Part shown: piece after piece, positions 8,856 through 17,855 of the stretch
Layout of the letters: every line of letters starts with the position of its first letter
How positions within the stretch are numbered: the first letter of the stretch is position 1
NCBI GenBank assembly: GCA_025352825.1
Contig: JANXSG010000047.1
Span: 1 to 64,000, forward strand
DNA from: Chthonomonadaceae bacterium
Lineage (GTDB): Bacteria > Armatimonadota > Chthonomonadetes > Chthonomonadales > Chthonomonadaceae
Direction: 5' to 3'
DNA length: 64,000 nt
Made by a program: the position numbers and the translations under genes
Notes under the pieces: generated by a model
Told to the model about the DNA's origin: nothing
Database searches by the model: none
Seen by the model: only the letters and a program-made list of their open reading frames with translations

Positions 8856-10622
8856 ATGCCACGTGATCCGAATATAAAAAGAGTAATGGTAATTGGCTCA
8901 GGACCGATTATAATTGGCCAGGCTGCGGAGTTCGACTATGCAGGAGCCCAGGCATGCAGAGCCTTGCGTGAAGAGGGTGTCTACGTCATCCTCATCAACT
9001 CGAATCCGGCTACTATTATGACGGATACGGAAATGGCAGACCGTGTCTATATCGAACCGCTGAACGTAGAGTTTGCGGAACGCGTTATTGCTAAGGAACG
9101 ACCGGACGGTCTTCTGGCGACCCTGGGTGGGCAGACAGGATTGAATCTCGCGACACTGTTGGCCGAAGCTGGAATTCTGGAAAAGTATAACGTGCGACTT
9201 CTCGGAACTCCGCTGGCTTCAATAAGGCAGGCCGAGGATCGAGAAGAGTTTCGGACTCTCATGCGCGAACTCGGCGAACCAGTACCCGAATCGTGGATAG
9301 TTACAGATGAATCGGATATTCAGCCCGCAATCGACTCGAATATCTGGCCACTTATCGTGCGCCCTGCATATACGCTAGGCGGTACAGGCGGTGGGATCGC
9401 ACTTAATGAGAAACAACTCAGGGAGATAACCAAACGAGGTCTTGCCCTCTCCATGCGGCACCAAGTGATGATCGAGCGCTACTTAATGGGATGGAAAGAG
9501 GTGGAGTACGAGGTGATGCGTGATGCGAACGATACCGCCATCACAGTCTGTAATATGGAGAACTTTGATCCGATGGGAGTGCATACTGGCGACAGCATTG
9601 TTGTTGCGCCGTCTCAAACCCTATCCGACAAAGAGTATCAGATGCTGCGCACCGCCTCTCTCAAGATTATAAGGGCTTTAGGAATCGAAGGTGGCTGTAA
9701 CGTCCAGCTTGCACTCTCTCCTTTCTCGTTTGATTATTATGTTATTGAGGTAAATCCTCGCGTTTCCAGATCTTCCGCGCTGGCTTCCAAAGCAACAGGT
9801 TATCCGATCGCGCGTGTATCCGCCAAAATTGCGACCGGCCTTCACCTTGATGAGATTGAAAACGCCGTCACGAAGAAAACACTCTCCTGCTTCGAACCTG
9901 CGCTGGACTACTGCGTCGTTAAATTTCCGCGCTGGCCGTTCGATAAATTCCGCTCCGCAGACCGCACGATCAGTACTCAGATGAAAGCAACCGGCGAGGT
10001 GATGGCGATTGACCGTTCATTCGAATCGGCGTTCATGAAAGCTATTCGTTCCTGCGAAATCGGCATATATGGACTCTCGAATAAATCGACACAGCAGCTC
10101 AGCGATATTCAACTTGAAGAGGCGATACGTGTTCCTAATGATGAGCGTGTTTGGGCGATCACTGAAGCGTTTCGAAGAGGTATGATGATTGAAGAGGTAT
10201 ATGCTCTCTCGTACATCGACCGCTGGTTTCTGCGCAAGCTCCAGGGGCTTGTCGGTCTGGAGACGCGTCTAAAACTAAATGGAACCGCAATTTCCCGAAT
10301 GATTGAAAGTGGTGATCAGCATATTATTCTGGAAATTCCATCAAATCGTGAAGATTTTGAAAAAACAGATAATGCCGAGAAGAGCCAAAATGGACTATCG
10401 CAGCATCATCTTGCAATTCGACTAATTCGCGAAGCGAAAAGGGTTGGTTTTGCTGACAGAACGGTTGCAGAATTTGCGGGAGTTCCAGAAATGAAGTTTC
10501 GTACACTTCGTAAATCCCTTGGGATTGTTCCCACGTATAAGATGGTAGATACCTGCGCTGCAGAGTTCGAAGCTGCAACACCCTATTTCTACTCCTGCTA
10601 CGATTCTGAAAACGAGTTTTGA
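8856..10622 (+). CDS. carB: Carbamoyl-phosphate synthase large subunit, N-terminal half (split gene)
   Basis: This protein covers the first ATP-grasp unit (carboxyphosphate synthesis) and the oligomerisation domain of CarB. It starts [20 protein letters not shown] and contains [18 protein letters not shown] and the helical [18 protein letters not shown] region. It ends just after [20 protein letters not shown], exactly where the two halves meet in one-piece CarB. ATG at 8856 fits the family N-terminus; GTG 8841 or TTG 8844 are alternatives nearer the AGGAG. The C half is a separate gene 1.2 kb downstream. Split CarB is known from Aquifex and some archaea, where the chains assemble. Confidence 0.93.
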   Translation: MPRDPNIKRVMVIGSGPIIIGQAAEFDYAGAQACRALREEGVYVILINSNPATIMTDTEMADRVYIEPLNVEFAERVIAKERPDGLLATLGGQTGLNLATLLAEAGILEKYNVRLLGTPLASIRQAEDREEFRTLMRELGEPVPESWIVTDESDIQPAIDSNIWPLIVRPAYTLGGTGGGIALNEKQLREITKRGLALSMRHQVMIERYLMGWKEVEYEVMRDANDTAITVCNMENFDPMGVHTGDSIVVAPSQTLSDKEYQMLRTASLKIIRALGIEGGCNVQLALSPFSFDYYVIEVNPRVSRSSALASKATGYPIARVSAKIATGLHLDEIENAVTKKTLSCFEPALDYCVVKFPRWPFDKFRSADRTISTQMKATGEVMAIDRSFESAFMKAIRSCEIGIYGLSNKSTQQLSDIQLEEAIRVPNDERVWAITEAFRRGMMIEEVYALSYIDRWFLRKLQGLVGLETRLKLNGTAISRMIESGDQHIILEIPSNREDFEKTDNAEKSQNGLSQHHLAIRLIREAKRVGFADRTVAEFAGVPEMKFRTLRKSLGIVPTYKMVDTCAAEFEAATPYFYSCYDSENEF

Positions 10623-10663
10623 AGAAACCGCAGAGTTGAAACCAATTTGAGGGGATCATCAGA

Positions 10664-11656
10664 ATGCGGGTTGGCATGAAGGATATTGATTTACGGATTG
10701 CAGACGCTTTAAAAGAACGCCTGCTAACAAATCCACGTGAGTTCCTTAAAGACCACATCTACTGGGGGGGCATGAGTAGATTTCAGGTGAAAGGGCTGGA
10801 TTTTGCGCACGGTTTGGCTGGCCTAGGAATAAAAAGAAAGCGAGAGCCAAATCGCGACGAATTGGCTGCTTTCCGAAACCGAAAACTTCGGCAGGATCGT
10901 CAGATTATTTGGGGACTGGGTTCCGCATTGATTCCCGTTGCTGCAGGAGCAATAAGCGCTTCAGCAGCAACTCATTTAGGAATGGATAACGCCTCTTTTG
11001 TAGTTGGGTTAGGGGCGTGGTGCGCAACATTTTTTCCTGGGCTGTATTTTGCGAGAAACGCTGGTAGTGATCATCAGTTCAAAAGATATATTTCTCCTGA
11101 AGAGCTGAGGGCCGCAACACCGCTGCTTCAGCTTTCTCGATCTGAGCGAATCTACTGCGATATTCTAATTCTGCTCGCAAGTATGGATATTGATGCATCC
11201 TCTGAAAGTAATGTACGAGAAACTCTTCGGCAGCTCAACGATCTGCTTTCTAGCAGCCGCATATTACAAAGCCGTCGCCACAGTCTACTTTCAGTTCAGA
11301 GCGCGCATCAAGTGGAAGAGCTTGAGAGTGAAGCCGAGAAGCTGCGACAGCAAGAGTTGGTGAGCACAGATCCCTCCGCAAAGATATCGCTGCACCAGAG
11401 TTTGGAAATGTGCCTTACACGGCTTGAGAATGCCCGTTACTTTCGATCTGGGATTGATCGTATAGTGATGCAGGAGGAGGCGCTGCTTCAGACACTGGCA
11501 TCAGCACTTTCGGCGCTGGCGCGAATGCAGCTTACTCCGGAGACACAGAGTGCGGAAGTTGCAGAACACATCAGTGACACAATTGCGGAAATGAACCGAC
11601 AGACCTATTCTGTGGAACAGGCTGTCGAAGAGGTTATCCAACTTCGTGGTGAATAG
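10664..11656 (+). CDS. Unknown membrane protein with coiled coil, inserted between the carB halves
   Basis: I do not recognise this 330-residue protein. A basic N-terminal region (about residues 1-80) is followed by two hydrophobic helices (about 83-100 and 107-126) forming a likely hairpin in the membrane. After them come about 200 mostly helical residues rich in Glu, Gln, Leu and Ser with coiled-coil character (QVEELESEAEKLRQQEL). The C-terminal part should face the cytoplasm if both ends are inside. GAGGGG lies upstream of ATG 10664. The C-terminal style resembles proteins that bundle on membranes, but no function should be assigned. Its place between two parts of one enzyme is striking. 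Confidence 0.7.
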   Translation: MRVGMKDIDLRIADALKERLLTNPREFLKDHIYWGGMSRFQVKGLDFAHGLAGLGIKRKREPNRDELAAFRNRKLRQDRQIIWGLGSALIPVAAGAISASAATHLGMDNASFVVGLGAWCATFFPGLYFARNAGSDHQFKRYISPEELRAATPLLQLSRSERIYCDILILLASMDIDASSESNVRETLRQLNDLLSSSRILQSRRHSLLSVQSAHQVEELESEAEKLRQQELVSTDPSAKISLHQSLEMCLTRLENARYFRSGIDRIVMQEEALLQTLASALSALARMQLTPETQSAEVAEHISDTIAEMNRQTYSVEQAVEEVIQLRGE

Positions 11657-11664
11657 ATCTATAC

Positions 11665-11782
11665 CTTACCCCCTGCCCCTTCCCTGATACCCTCGTTCCT
11701 CGGAGGGAAGGGGAGACATATGACAAAGTCTCCCCTTGTCCTGTTTCTGGGAGAGGGGGTCGGAGGGCGAGGGCCGATATAA
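11665..11782. repeat. GC-rich palindromic dispersed repeat
   Basis: CTTACCCCCTGCCCCTTCCCTG opens the copy; it includes the palindromic module TTCCCTGATACCCTCGTTCC followed by TCGGAGGGAAG, and ends GAGAGGGGGTCGGAGGGCGAGGG. The same modules recur at 1500-1625, 13438-13578, 15653-15837, 60107-60282 and 62560-62830. It occupies the whole gap before the second carB half. Confidence 0.75.
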
Positions 11783-11797
11783 GAATGGAGAGATTTG

Positions 11798-13381
11798 TTG
11801 AGTCAATCTAAGGGTAAGGTAGTTGTAATTGGGTCAGGGCCGATTCGCATCGGGCAGGGTATCGAATTCGACTACTGCTCTGTTCACTGTGTCTGGGCAT
11901 TGCGCGCAGCCGGATACGAAGCCATCATTGTTAATAATAATCCTGAAACAGTATCGACTGATTTCGACACTTCAAACCGTCTCTATTTTGAACCGCTGAC
12001 TGTGGAAGATGTTTTTAATATCTTAGATAGAGAGAATCCTGATGGAGTGATTGTTCAGTTTGGCGGCCAGACAGCCATCAATCTCGCTAAACCTCTCAAT
12101 GAAGCTGGATATACGATCCTGGGAAGCTCCTGTGAATCTATCGATCTAGCGGAAGACCGTGATCGATTTGAGAAGATGTTAACAGAATTAGGTATCCCAA
12201 AACCTGCCGGACGCGCTGTTGTAACGGCCAAGCAGGCATTGGTGGTTGCTGAAGAGATAAAATATCCTGTTCTTGTAAGGCCGTCGTACGTACTCGGCGG
12301 TCGCGCTATGGAGATCGTCTATACAAGAGAGGATCTTGAGAGATACATGGACTACGCCGTCGATGTATCGCCTAAATCACCGATTCTTATCGATAAGTAC
12401 ATTCTAGGAAAAGAGGCGGAGGTAGACGTCATTAGTGACGGTGTCGATTGTCTGCTGCCCGGTATCATGGAGCATATCGAACGGGCCGGAGTGCACTCCG
12501 GCGACAGTATGGCGGTCTATCCCCCGCAAACACTCTCTCAAAAAGCCATCGATGAAATTGTCCATACGGCAACACAAGTGGCGATTAGACTGGAAGTTCG
12601 TGGATTGATGAATATTCAGTATGTGGTCGACACAGCTACAGATACTGCTCAGGTGCTGGAAGTTAATCCCCGCGCTTCACGAACCGTGCCCTATCTCAGC
12701 AAGATTACCGGAATACCGATGGTTCAGGTCGCCACGAATATTATGTTGGGGCAGAGCTTAAAAGATCAGGGATTTAGCTCTGGGCTTTATCCCACGCCGG
12801 GCAGTATCAGCGTCAAAGCTCCGGTGTTTTCGTTTATGAAACTGAATCAGGTGGATATTGGTCTGGGGCCGGAGATGAAGAGCACCGGCGAGATCATGGG
12901 AATGGATACGAACTATCCGCGTGCTCTTTACAAGGCGATGATCGCTTCCGGAATTGATGTTCCCAGTGGCGGAAGTCTGCTGGCAACGATCGCGGATGCC
13001 GATAAAGCAGAAGCAGTTGAGATCATTCGAGAGTTTTCGCATATCGGATTCACAATCTATGCTACCGAAGGGACTGCTCGCTATCTTAGAACACATGGTG
13101 TGACAGCTGAATCAGTGAAAAAAATCAATCAAGGCGAAGGAAACATCGTAGACCTGATACGCAGCAAGAAGATCGATCTCATCATAAATACACTCTCTAC
13201 GAACAAACGCATCGAGCGAGAAGGAAGCCTTATCCGTCGTGCTGCTGTCGAGGTAAACGTACCCTGCCTAACCAGTCTTGACACTGCCCGAGCATTGCTG
13301 ACGGCGCTTTCCGCAAAACAAGAAGGCACTGAGTTTGCCCTTGCTACAGTGGATGAGTATTTGAACTACCAGCCTATCTGA
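11798..13381 (+). CDS. carB: Carbamoyl-phosphate synthase large subunit, C-terminal half (split gene)
   Basis: This protein carries the second ATP-grasp unit (carbamate to carbamoyl phosphate) and the C-terminal MGS-like allosteric domain. It begins with [20 protein letters not shown] and continues with [20 protein letters not shown] and [32 protein letters not shown] lies near residue 290, and the MGS-like region starts at [20 protein letters not shown]. Both domains look complete, so it should work with the N half and CarA. The start is TTG at 11798 (or the adjacent TTG at 11795), after GGAGAG. No upstream part of the protein is missing relative to the split point. Confidence 0.93.
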   Translation: MSQSKGKVVVIGSGPIRIGQGIEFDYCSVHCVWALRAAGYEAIIVNNNPETVSTDFDTSNRLYFEPLTVEDVFNILDRENPDGVIVQFGGQTAINLAKPLNEAGYTILGSSCESIDLAEDRDRFEKMLTELGIPKPAGRAVVTAKQALVVAEEIKYPVLVRPSYVLGGRAMEIVYTREDLERYMDYAVDVSPKSPILIDKYILGKEAEVDVISDGVDCLLPGIMEHIERAGVHSGDSMAVYPPQTLSQKAIDEIVHTATQVAIRLEVRGLMNIQYVVDTATDTAQVLEVNPRASRTVPYLSKITGIPMVQVATNIMLGQSLKDQGFSSGLYPTPGSISVKAPVFSFMKLNQVDIGLGPEMKSTGEIMGMDTNYPRALYKAMIASGIDVPSGGSLLATIADADKAEAVEIIREFSHIGFTIYATEGTARYLRTHGVTAESVKKINQGEGNIVDLIRSKKIDLIINTLSTNKRIEREGSLIRRAAVEVNVPCLTSLDTARALLTALSAKQEGTEFALATVDEYLNYQPI

Positions 13382-13383
13382 CG

Positions 13384-13402
13384 TGGTACTTTAGTGCCGC
13401 GT
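13384..13402. repeat. Fragment of the TACTTTAGTGCC repeat family
   Basis: GTGGTACTTTAGTGCC matches the distal end of the 3568-3712 repeat (GGTACTTTAGTGCC). It follows directly after the carB stop. Confidence 0.4.
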
Positions 13403-13424
13403 CAAATCGAAGTCGGAGTAATTT

Positions 13425-14690
13425 GTGAAAACAATTCTGCCTAACCCCCTGTCCTCCTTCCCTGATTCCCTCGTGCCTAGGAAGGAAGGGGGAATATTGA
13501 TCGTCGATTCTCCCCCTTCCTTAGCGAAAACCGCTTTATCGTTTGAGAGTCCAGGGAAGGGGGTAGGGGGGTTAGGCAGCATATTCATTCTCACACTTCT
13601 ATTTGGGGTGAGCACTCCGGCATTCGCCAGGCCGGAGTATGCTGCAAAGGAACAGAAAGCCTGCCAGTACTGCCATACAAGCCTCAGCCCGGGATTTCAA
13701 GACCCGGCGACCGGCAAACGAGAAACCACATTTCGTAATGGGCGTGGCATCTACTTCGGAGATCACAATCACAGTTTCGCTGGGTATCAAGAGGTGATTG
13801 TGATGGGTAAACAGTCGCCTCCTATCTTTCACTACACATGGAAATACGTGTTCACTGATCTGCCAAGGCGTGCTGCTGTTGCTGATGTGATAGGCTCAGG
13901 CAAACCTCAGTTAATCTCCTTGAATGAGCAGGCAGGAAAACCCGGTCAAAGCACTCTGAATATAAAAAAATGGAATGGTAAAGATTTTGAGTTGGTTTTC
14001 AGTAAAGTGCTGAACGCTGGTTCCGACAAAGTAGCGGTCGGAAAGTTTGCAGGCAAAGAACATCCTGCGGTAATTGTTACTCCAGATGCTTTGTGGCATT
14101 GGAATGGTTCTACTCTCGTCCGAAAGCCGACTGCGAAAGTACTGAATATTATCGGCAGTACTCACCTTAGAACTGGCGAGGAGAGAGTACTATTGCTCGA
14201 AGGCAATGCAATTAAGGCATACCGAATAGCGCTGGATACAGAAACGAACTGGCTGGTTGACGGAATTCCATCCCCGCCTTCTGATCAGGTAGCATGGGGA
14301 GATATGCATGCGAAACCCGAAGAGTTAGCGGGAATGGGTATGCCGCCTCCGCTCTCAACAGGCGGTCTTATCGGACTTTGGGATGCCAGAAAATTTGGTA
14401 AGCTCTTTATCTACGATGCCTTCACGGACAATGATCTCGATCTCAAAATTAATCCGAAAGACCCCAATCATCCAGACTTTGTACTCACCTCAAGAAGCTG
14501 CTATGTCCACTTCCGGGATCCTAAAGACCAAACATATAAAGTTCTTTGGACAACGCCAAGAATGCGCGGAATCGTCTACGATATCGGCCTAGAGAATCCC
14601 ACAGGTGACAGCGCTGCAGGGTTAATGATTCTTATCAGCGAATCAAAAGATGGAAAAGGGCGAACCCTCTACTTCTTTGCGCTGGATTGA
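13425..14690 (+). CDS. Exported protein with one CXXCH haem-binding motif and FG-GAP-like repeats
   Basis: The predicted product begins MKTIL, runs through about 47 residues encoded by a dispersed repeat, then resumes with a hydrophobic segment IFILTLLFGVSTPAFA and a cleavage site before RPEYA. The mature protein has CQYCH, a c-type cytochrome haem site, near its N-terminus. After it come AVADVIGSGKPQLISLNE-like segments, which resemble FG-GAP/beta-propeller repeats of secreted proteins. The GTG start at 13425 has GGAG upstream. The role is unknown: one haem plus a propeller suggests an extracytoplasmic redox or binding protein. The last 22 bases overlap the convergent slipin gene. Confidence 0.7.
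   Translation: MKTILPNPLSSFPDSLVPRKEGGILIVDSPPSLAKTALSFESPGKGVGGLGSIFILTLLFGVSTPAFARPEYAAKEQKACQYCHTSLSPGFQDPATGKRETTFRNGRGIYFGDHNHSFAGYQEVIVMGKQSPPIFHYTWKYVFTDLPRRAAVADVIGSGKPQLISLNEQAGKPGQSTLNIKKWNGKDFELVFSKVLNAGSDKVAVGKFAGKEHPAVIVTPDALWHWNGSTLVRKPTAKVLNIIGSTHLRTGEERVLLLEGNAIKAYRIALDTETNWLVDGIPSPPSDQVAWGDMHAKPEELAGMGMPPPLSTGGLIGLWDARKFGKLFIYDAFTDNDLDLKINPKDPNHPDFVLTSRSCYVHFRDPKDQTYKVLWTTPRMRGIVYDIGLENPTGDSAAGLMILISESKDGKGRTLYFFALD
13438..13578. repeat. Dispersed palindromic repeat inserted in frame inside a signal peptide
   Basis: GCCTAACCCCCTGTCC at the left (13439 on) is mirrored by GGGTAGGGGGGTTAGGC at the right (to 13577), with CCTTCCCTG inside both arms. This is the same repeat as at 15653-15837. 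It has no in-frame stop on the plus strand and keeps the reading frame of the surrounding gene. Confidence 0.8.
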
Positions 14691-15592
14691 TCGACTGTTT
14701 CAAGATCAGCATCGATTGCTTTATGGACTGGAATCTGGCCTCCAAGTGTAGCAGCAATCGCCTGAACCAGAGGGTTCGCAGCTATCTGTTCTGCCGTTAT
14801 ACCACTTTCACCACTCTTAACCGCTTTGTTCTTCTCTACTGCGCTTTTCGCCATTTCTAGAAACGGGGATATAAGATCTATTGGGATAGGCAGGATAGTC
14901 ATGCTGCTGCGTTCCGATGCGATCTCCCGCATAGACTGAAGATAGCGGAGCTGCAGGGCGATTGGCTCTGCACTCATCACCGCTGCCGCCTGTGTTAGAC
15001 GCTCTGCTGCCTGGAACTCGCCTTCCGCATTAATCACCTTCGCGCGTTTTTCACGCTCCGCTTCTGCCTGAGCCGCCATGGCGCGCTTCATGGTCTCTGG
15101 CAGCGATACATCTCTAATCTCGACGGCGTTGACCTTTACTCCATACGGTTCTGTTTGAGAGTCGATGACTGTCTGGAGATGATTGTTGATTCTTTCCCGC
15201 TGAGAAAGCAGTTCATCCAGTTCGGCCTGCCCGATCGTGCTTCTGAGAGTGGTTTGGGCGATGAGAGATGTTGTGCGGACATAGTTTTCGATTGTGAGAA
15301 TCGCCGCCCTAGGATCACTCACGCTGAAAAGAACTATGGCGTCGACTGCGACCGGCACATTGTCCCGAGTCATCATCTCTTGCCTGGGTACGTCGAGTGT
15401 GATTATTCGGGTGTCCACGCGGTAGGCTCGGTCGATGAATGGTAAAAGCAGTATAGGACCAGGTCCTGACATTCTTTCATATTTACCCAGCCGAAGCACC
15501 ACTGCCCGTTCCCAGTTTGAAAGAATTTTAACTGTGGATGAAAGCAGTATAAGTGCCACGGCAATCATACTTATAAGTACTAATGGCAGCAT
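14669..15592 (-). CDS. Slipin/stomatin-like SPFH-domain membrane protein
   Basis: A single N-terminal membrane helix (about residues 3-22) is followed by a Band 7/SPFH domain. Features include NWERAVVLRLGKYERMSGPG, PRQEMMTRDNVPVAVDAIVLF, and the long Ala/Glu/Arg helix RAMAAQAEAEREKRAKVINAEGEF (split across about residues 190-215). Slipins form large membrane-associated oligomers that organise membrane domains, often with an NfeD protease partner; none is visible here. The C-terminal tail varies. GGAGAAATCT precedes the ATG at 15592. Its stop overlaps the tail of the convergent cytochrome-like gene. Confidence 0.9.
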   Translation of the reverse strand: MLPLVLISMIAVALILLSSTVKILSNWERAVVLRLGKYERMSGPGPILLLPFIDRAYRVDTRIITLDVPRQEMMTRDNVPVAVDAIVLFSVSDPRAAILTIENYVRTTSLIAQTTLRSTIGQAELDELLSQRERINNHLQTVIDSQTEPYGVKVNAVEIRDVSLPETMKRAMAAQAEAEREKRAKVINAEGEFQAAERLTQAAAVMSAEPIALQLRYLQSMREIASERSSMTILPIPIDLISPFLEMAKSAVEKNKAVKSGESGITAEQIAANPLVQAIAATLGGQIPVHKAIDADLETVDQSSAKK

Positions 15593-15652
15593 AGATTTCT
15601 CCGATCATTGATATGAAAGCATTAGCATTTCTGGTTATGTTGAATAAGTAAT

Positions 15653-15837
15653 AGACGCAAAATCTTTTCGCCTAACCCCCTGACAGCCATCATCCCCCTA
15701 GCCCCCTTCACCAAAAACAGGAGAAGGGGGAATATTTATCGTTCAGACTCCCCCTTCCCTTACACAAACAGCTTTATCGTTTGTGTGTGCAGGGAAGGGG
15801 GCCGGGAGGTTAGGTGAAAAGATTTTTGCGGCTAATG
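15653..15837. repeat. Dispersed palindromic repeat, longest clean copy
   Basis: The left flank GACGCAAAATCTTTTCGCC followed by TAACCCCC is mirrored by GGGAGGTTAGGTGAAAAG followed by ATTTTTGCGGC, giving ends of about 25 bp. The interior has two hairpin modules (CAAAAACAGGAGAAGGGGGA and TTACACAAACAGCTTTATCG with its mirror). There is no coding capacity. It lies between a slipin gene and an exonuclease gene whose 3' ends or starts it does not touch. Confidence 0.75.
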
Positions 15838-15868
15838 TCGTGTATTGGTATTCCGTAGGCGGAATCTA

Positions 15869-16642
15869 TTACTCTTCCCCACTTAGGAGTTTGCGTCGCA
15901 TCCGCCGATATCCTTCCGCCAGTAAATCGGACATATTGCGAACATCCTCTGCATTATACGTGAGAAGTGTTTCAAGCGCTCGTTTGCGTCCACGCTGATA
16001 CTCGTTCCACAAACGTACTGCATCCATTCCAGATAAGCCGGTTGTAGCTCCAGAGCGTCCAATCCCCATATGATGCTCTATGCTCTTTAGGCCTCCACGC
16101 ATCCCGAGGCGTCTGAGTAAATAACAGAGATCGACATGCATCTGGTTCATTCTCAAATCAGGGAACACCCGTCGTAAGAATGGCAGATCAAAGCCTGTAC
16201 CAAAGAATGTGACCAGCATTGCCGTTTCATCTAGCGATTGAGGAAACTCATGTAGATTTACTCCTTTAATGAACTGCTTCATTATTCGTCCGTCAAAGAC
16301 TCCTATAACCGTAAGATCGTCCGCTTCCATGCCGCCGTTCGTTTCGATATCGACGAAAGCCAATCGATGTCCGAAGGAGGGAATAGCACGCCAGTGTTCA
16401 CTGGCAGGCAGTTTCTGAGCAAACCACTCAAAATCTTCGTCTTCTAGGCGATTTACAGACTCTTCCAGAGTGGGACGAAGATGCGCTCGCTGGGCGGATG
16501 TGAGAGGCCAAGCTTCATCAGGTGAGGATAGATATGATTCCCAGCTATTTGCACCGCAATCCCAGAGCCTTCGCTCCGTAGTGCGAGCAACTCCTGGAGC
16601 ATGTAAAAAAGTCGATTCGAGTAGTGAAGATGCGTTTTCCAA
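15869..16642 (-). CDS. RNase H-like 3'-5' exonuclease (YprB / RNase_H_2 type)
   Basis: The 257-residue protein has a DEDD-type exonuclease layout: FVDIETNG (first Asp/Glu pair, about residue 95), then FFGTGFDLPFLRRVFPD (second Asp) and HVDLCYLLRRLG. TYNAEDVRNM supplies the last Asp. SIEHHMGIGR is typical of the YprB-like RNase_H_2 family, predicted to trim nucleic acids in repair. The start is TTG at 16642 with GGAGGAGAG directly upstream. The N-terminal ~85 residues carry helix-hairpin-like features (VARTTERRLWDCG). The exact substrate is unknown. Confidence 0.85.
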   Translation of the reverse strand: MENASSLLESTFLHAPGVARTTERRLWDCGANSWESYLSSPDEAWPLTSAQRAHLRPTLEESVNRLEDEDFEWFAQKLPASEHWRAIPSFGHRLAFVDIETNGGMEADDLTVIGVFDGRIMKQFIKGVNLHEFPQSLDETAMLVTFFGTGFDLPFLRRVFPDLRMNQMHVDLCYLLRRLGMRGGLKSIEHHMGIGRSGATTGLSGMDAVRLWNEYQRGRKRALETLLTYNAEDVRNMSDLLAEGYRRMRRKLLSGEE

Positions 16643-16841
16643 CTCTCCTCCGTAAACTGCATGACTATGACTGAATGTAGATTTACTCTCATCCTTGTGT
16701 ATAGGGTAAAATACGGGTTATTAGGTGCTGACTCCTTTGTGAATTCGACACCCGACACGTAGATATTCGTGATAAGTTTGGAATATCTCAGCATTGCTGA
16801 GTAACAATAGTGAAAGATTTTGAGTTAGAAGGGGAAAAAGT

Positions 16842-17615
16842 ATGAAAGTTCGATGTTGTGCAAAAATCTCGGCAGCAATTATATGTGGGCTTGCTGCACT
16901 TTTTTTATTAGGATCTGCTCGATCTGCTCATGCAGGAGTGGCGATGAGCATGAATATCGATGATTATGTCGCGAATAAACTTGAAGACTTTACATGCATT
17001 ATGCACGTGAATCAGCACGACGATAGAGCAGGGGAAAAAATTAATAAAGACTTCGGTTTGATCTATAAAATTAAGGGTGACATTAGCCTGAGATATAAAG
17101 ATGAAAACAAACTCAGAATTGACGGGCGTATCGGAGCATCGAAAGCAGTTTTTATTGTAAATGGAACGAAACAGTATGTTCAGCTGTCTGTAGGATTCAG
17201 GCATGTCGACGATTTAGGCAGTTCCCCTGGCAAACGCAAAACTCTGCTGGATATGGGGATGATCTCTTCTGGTTACCTTGCCTACACAGAGGCGAAATAT
17301 CTGCGGTCAGCGCCTGTGGACGGTGTAATGTGTGCTGTGTTTCGAATCAGCTATCGAAATAAGCAGCTGGATACCTCGCACCGGTTCGTCTGGATCGATC
17401 CTAAAACAAAGATCACAATGAAGCGTGAAGAGTACAGCCAGGAAGGTAAGCTGAACGCGACTTTCTTGTATCGAAAGCCCGTCGAGGTAGCCAATGGCGT
17501 CTGGTTTCCTTCTGTAATCGACGTGCTGAATAACGAAAATCAGAAGGCGGGGCAGACAGCCTATCGTAACGTTAAAATAAATCTAGGGCTTTCCGATGAT
17601 GAGTTCAAATTATAA
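16842..17615 (+). CDS. Periplasmic LolA-like lipoprotein-sorting family protein
   Basis: A signal peptide (about residues 1-31, ICGLAALFLLGSARSAHA) precedes a ~225-residue beta-rich domain. FVWIDPKTKITMKREEY, LRSAPVDGVMCAVFRISY and GVWFPSVIDV fit the LolA/RseB-like fold of outer-membrane lipoprotein-sorting proteins. In this superfamily the half-open barrel binds acyl chains in the periplasm. No lolCDE genes lie nearby, so whether it truly sorts lipoproteins is uncertain. AAGGGGAAAAAGT precedes the ATG at 16842. The paired signal peptide and fold support a didermic envelope. Confidence 0.75.
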   Translation: MKVRCCAKISAAIICGLAALFLLGSARSAHAGVAMSMNIDDYVANKLEDFTCIMHVNQHDDRAGEKINKDFGLIYKIKGDISLRYKDENKLRIDGRIGASKAVFIVNGTKQYVQLSVGFRHVDDLGSSPGKRKTLLDMGMISSGYLAYTEAKYLRSAPVDGVMCAVFRISYRNKQLDTSHRFVWIDPKTKITMKREEYSQEGKLNATFLYRKPVEVANGVWFPSVIDVLNNENQKAGQTAYRNVKINLGLSDDEFKL

Positions 17616-17671
17616 CTGGGAGTTCCTGCTTAAGAGGGGCTATGAAAGCAATGCAAAATATTCTTCCGCAC

Positions 17672-17782
17672 ATTGCCGGGCACTGAAGAACCCGTCTGGA
17701 AGGCCTGCGGCCAACCGCTCTGCGAGCGGGATACGCGTCTGAAAGACGCCTGTTTTTTATGCCGGGAGTTTTCAACTCCCGG
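17672..17782. repeat. Second copy of the pyrB-pyrC type repeat with hairpins
   Basis: GGGCACTGAAGAACCCGTCTG at about 17679 with GGCCTGCGG and CTGCGAGCGGG matches 3573-3620. It is followed by GACGCGTCT/AGACGC and a perfect 9-bp hairpin CCGGGAGTT-TTC-AACTCCCGG (17762-17782). The hairpin could act as a transcription terminator, although no T-run follows it. Confidence 0.6.
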
Positions 17783-17855
17783 AAATAGTCAGATGTAGAA
17801 TTGCTTTTACAACACTTCGAGGGCATGGCATCACAATTTAAAGGGAGTTAAATTT

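Noticed and set aside
13391-13615. Minus-strand ORF overlapping the repeat in the cytochrome-like gene
   Set aside because: It is the antisense of the palindromic repeat and the leader.
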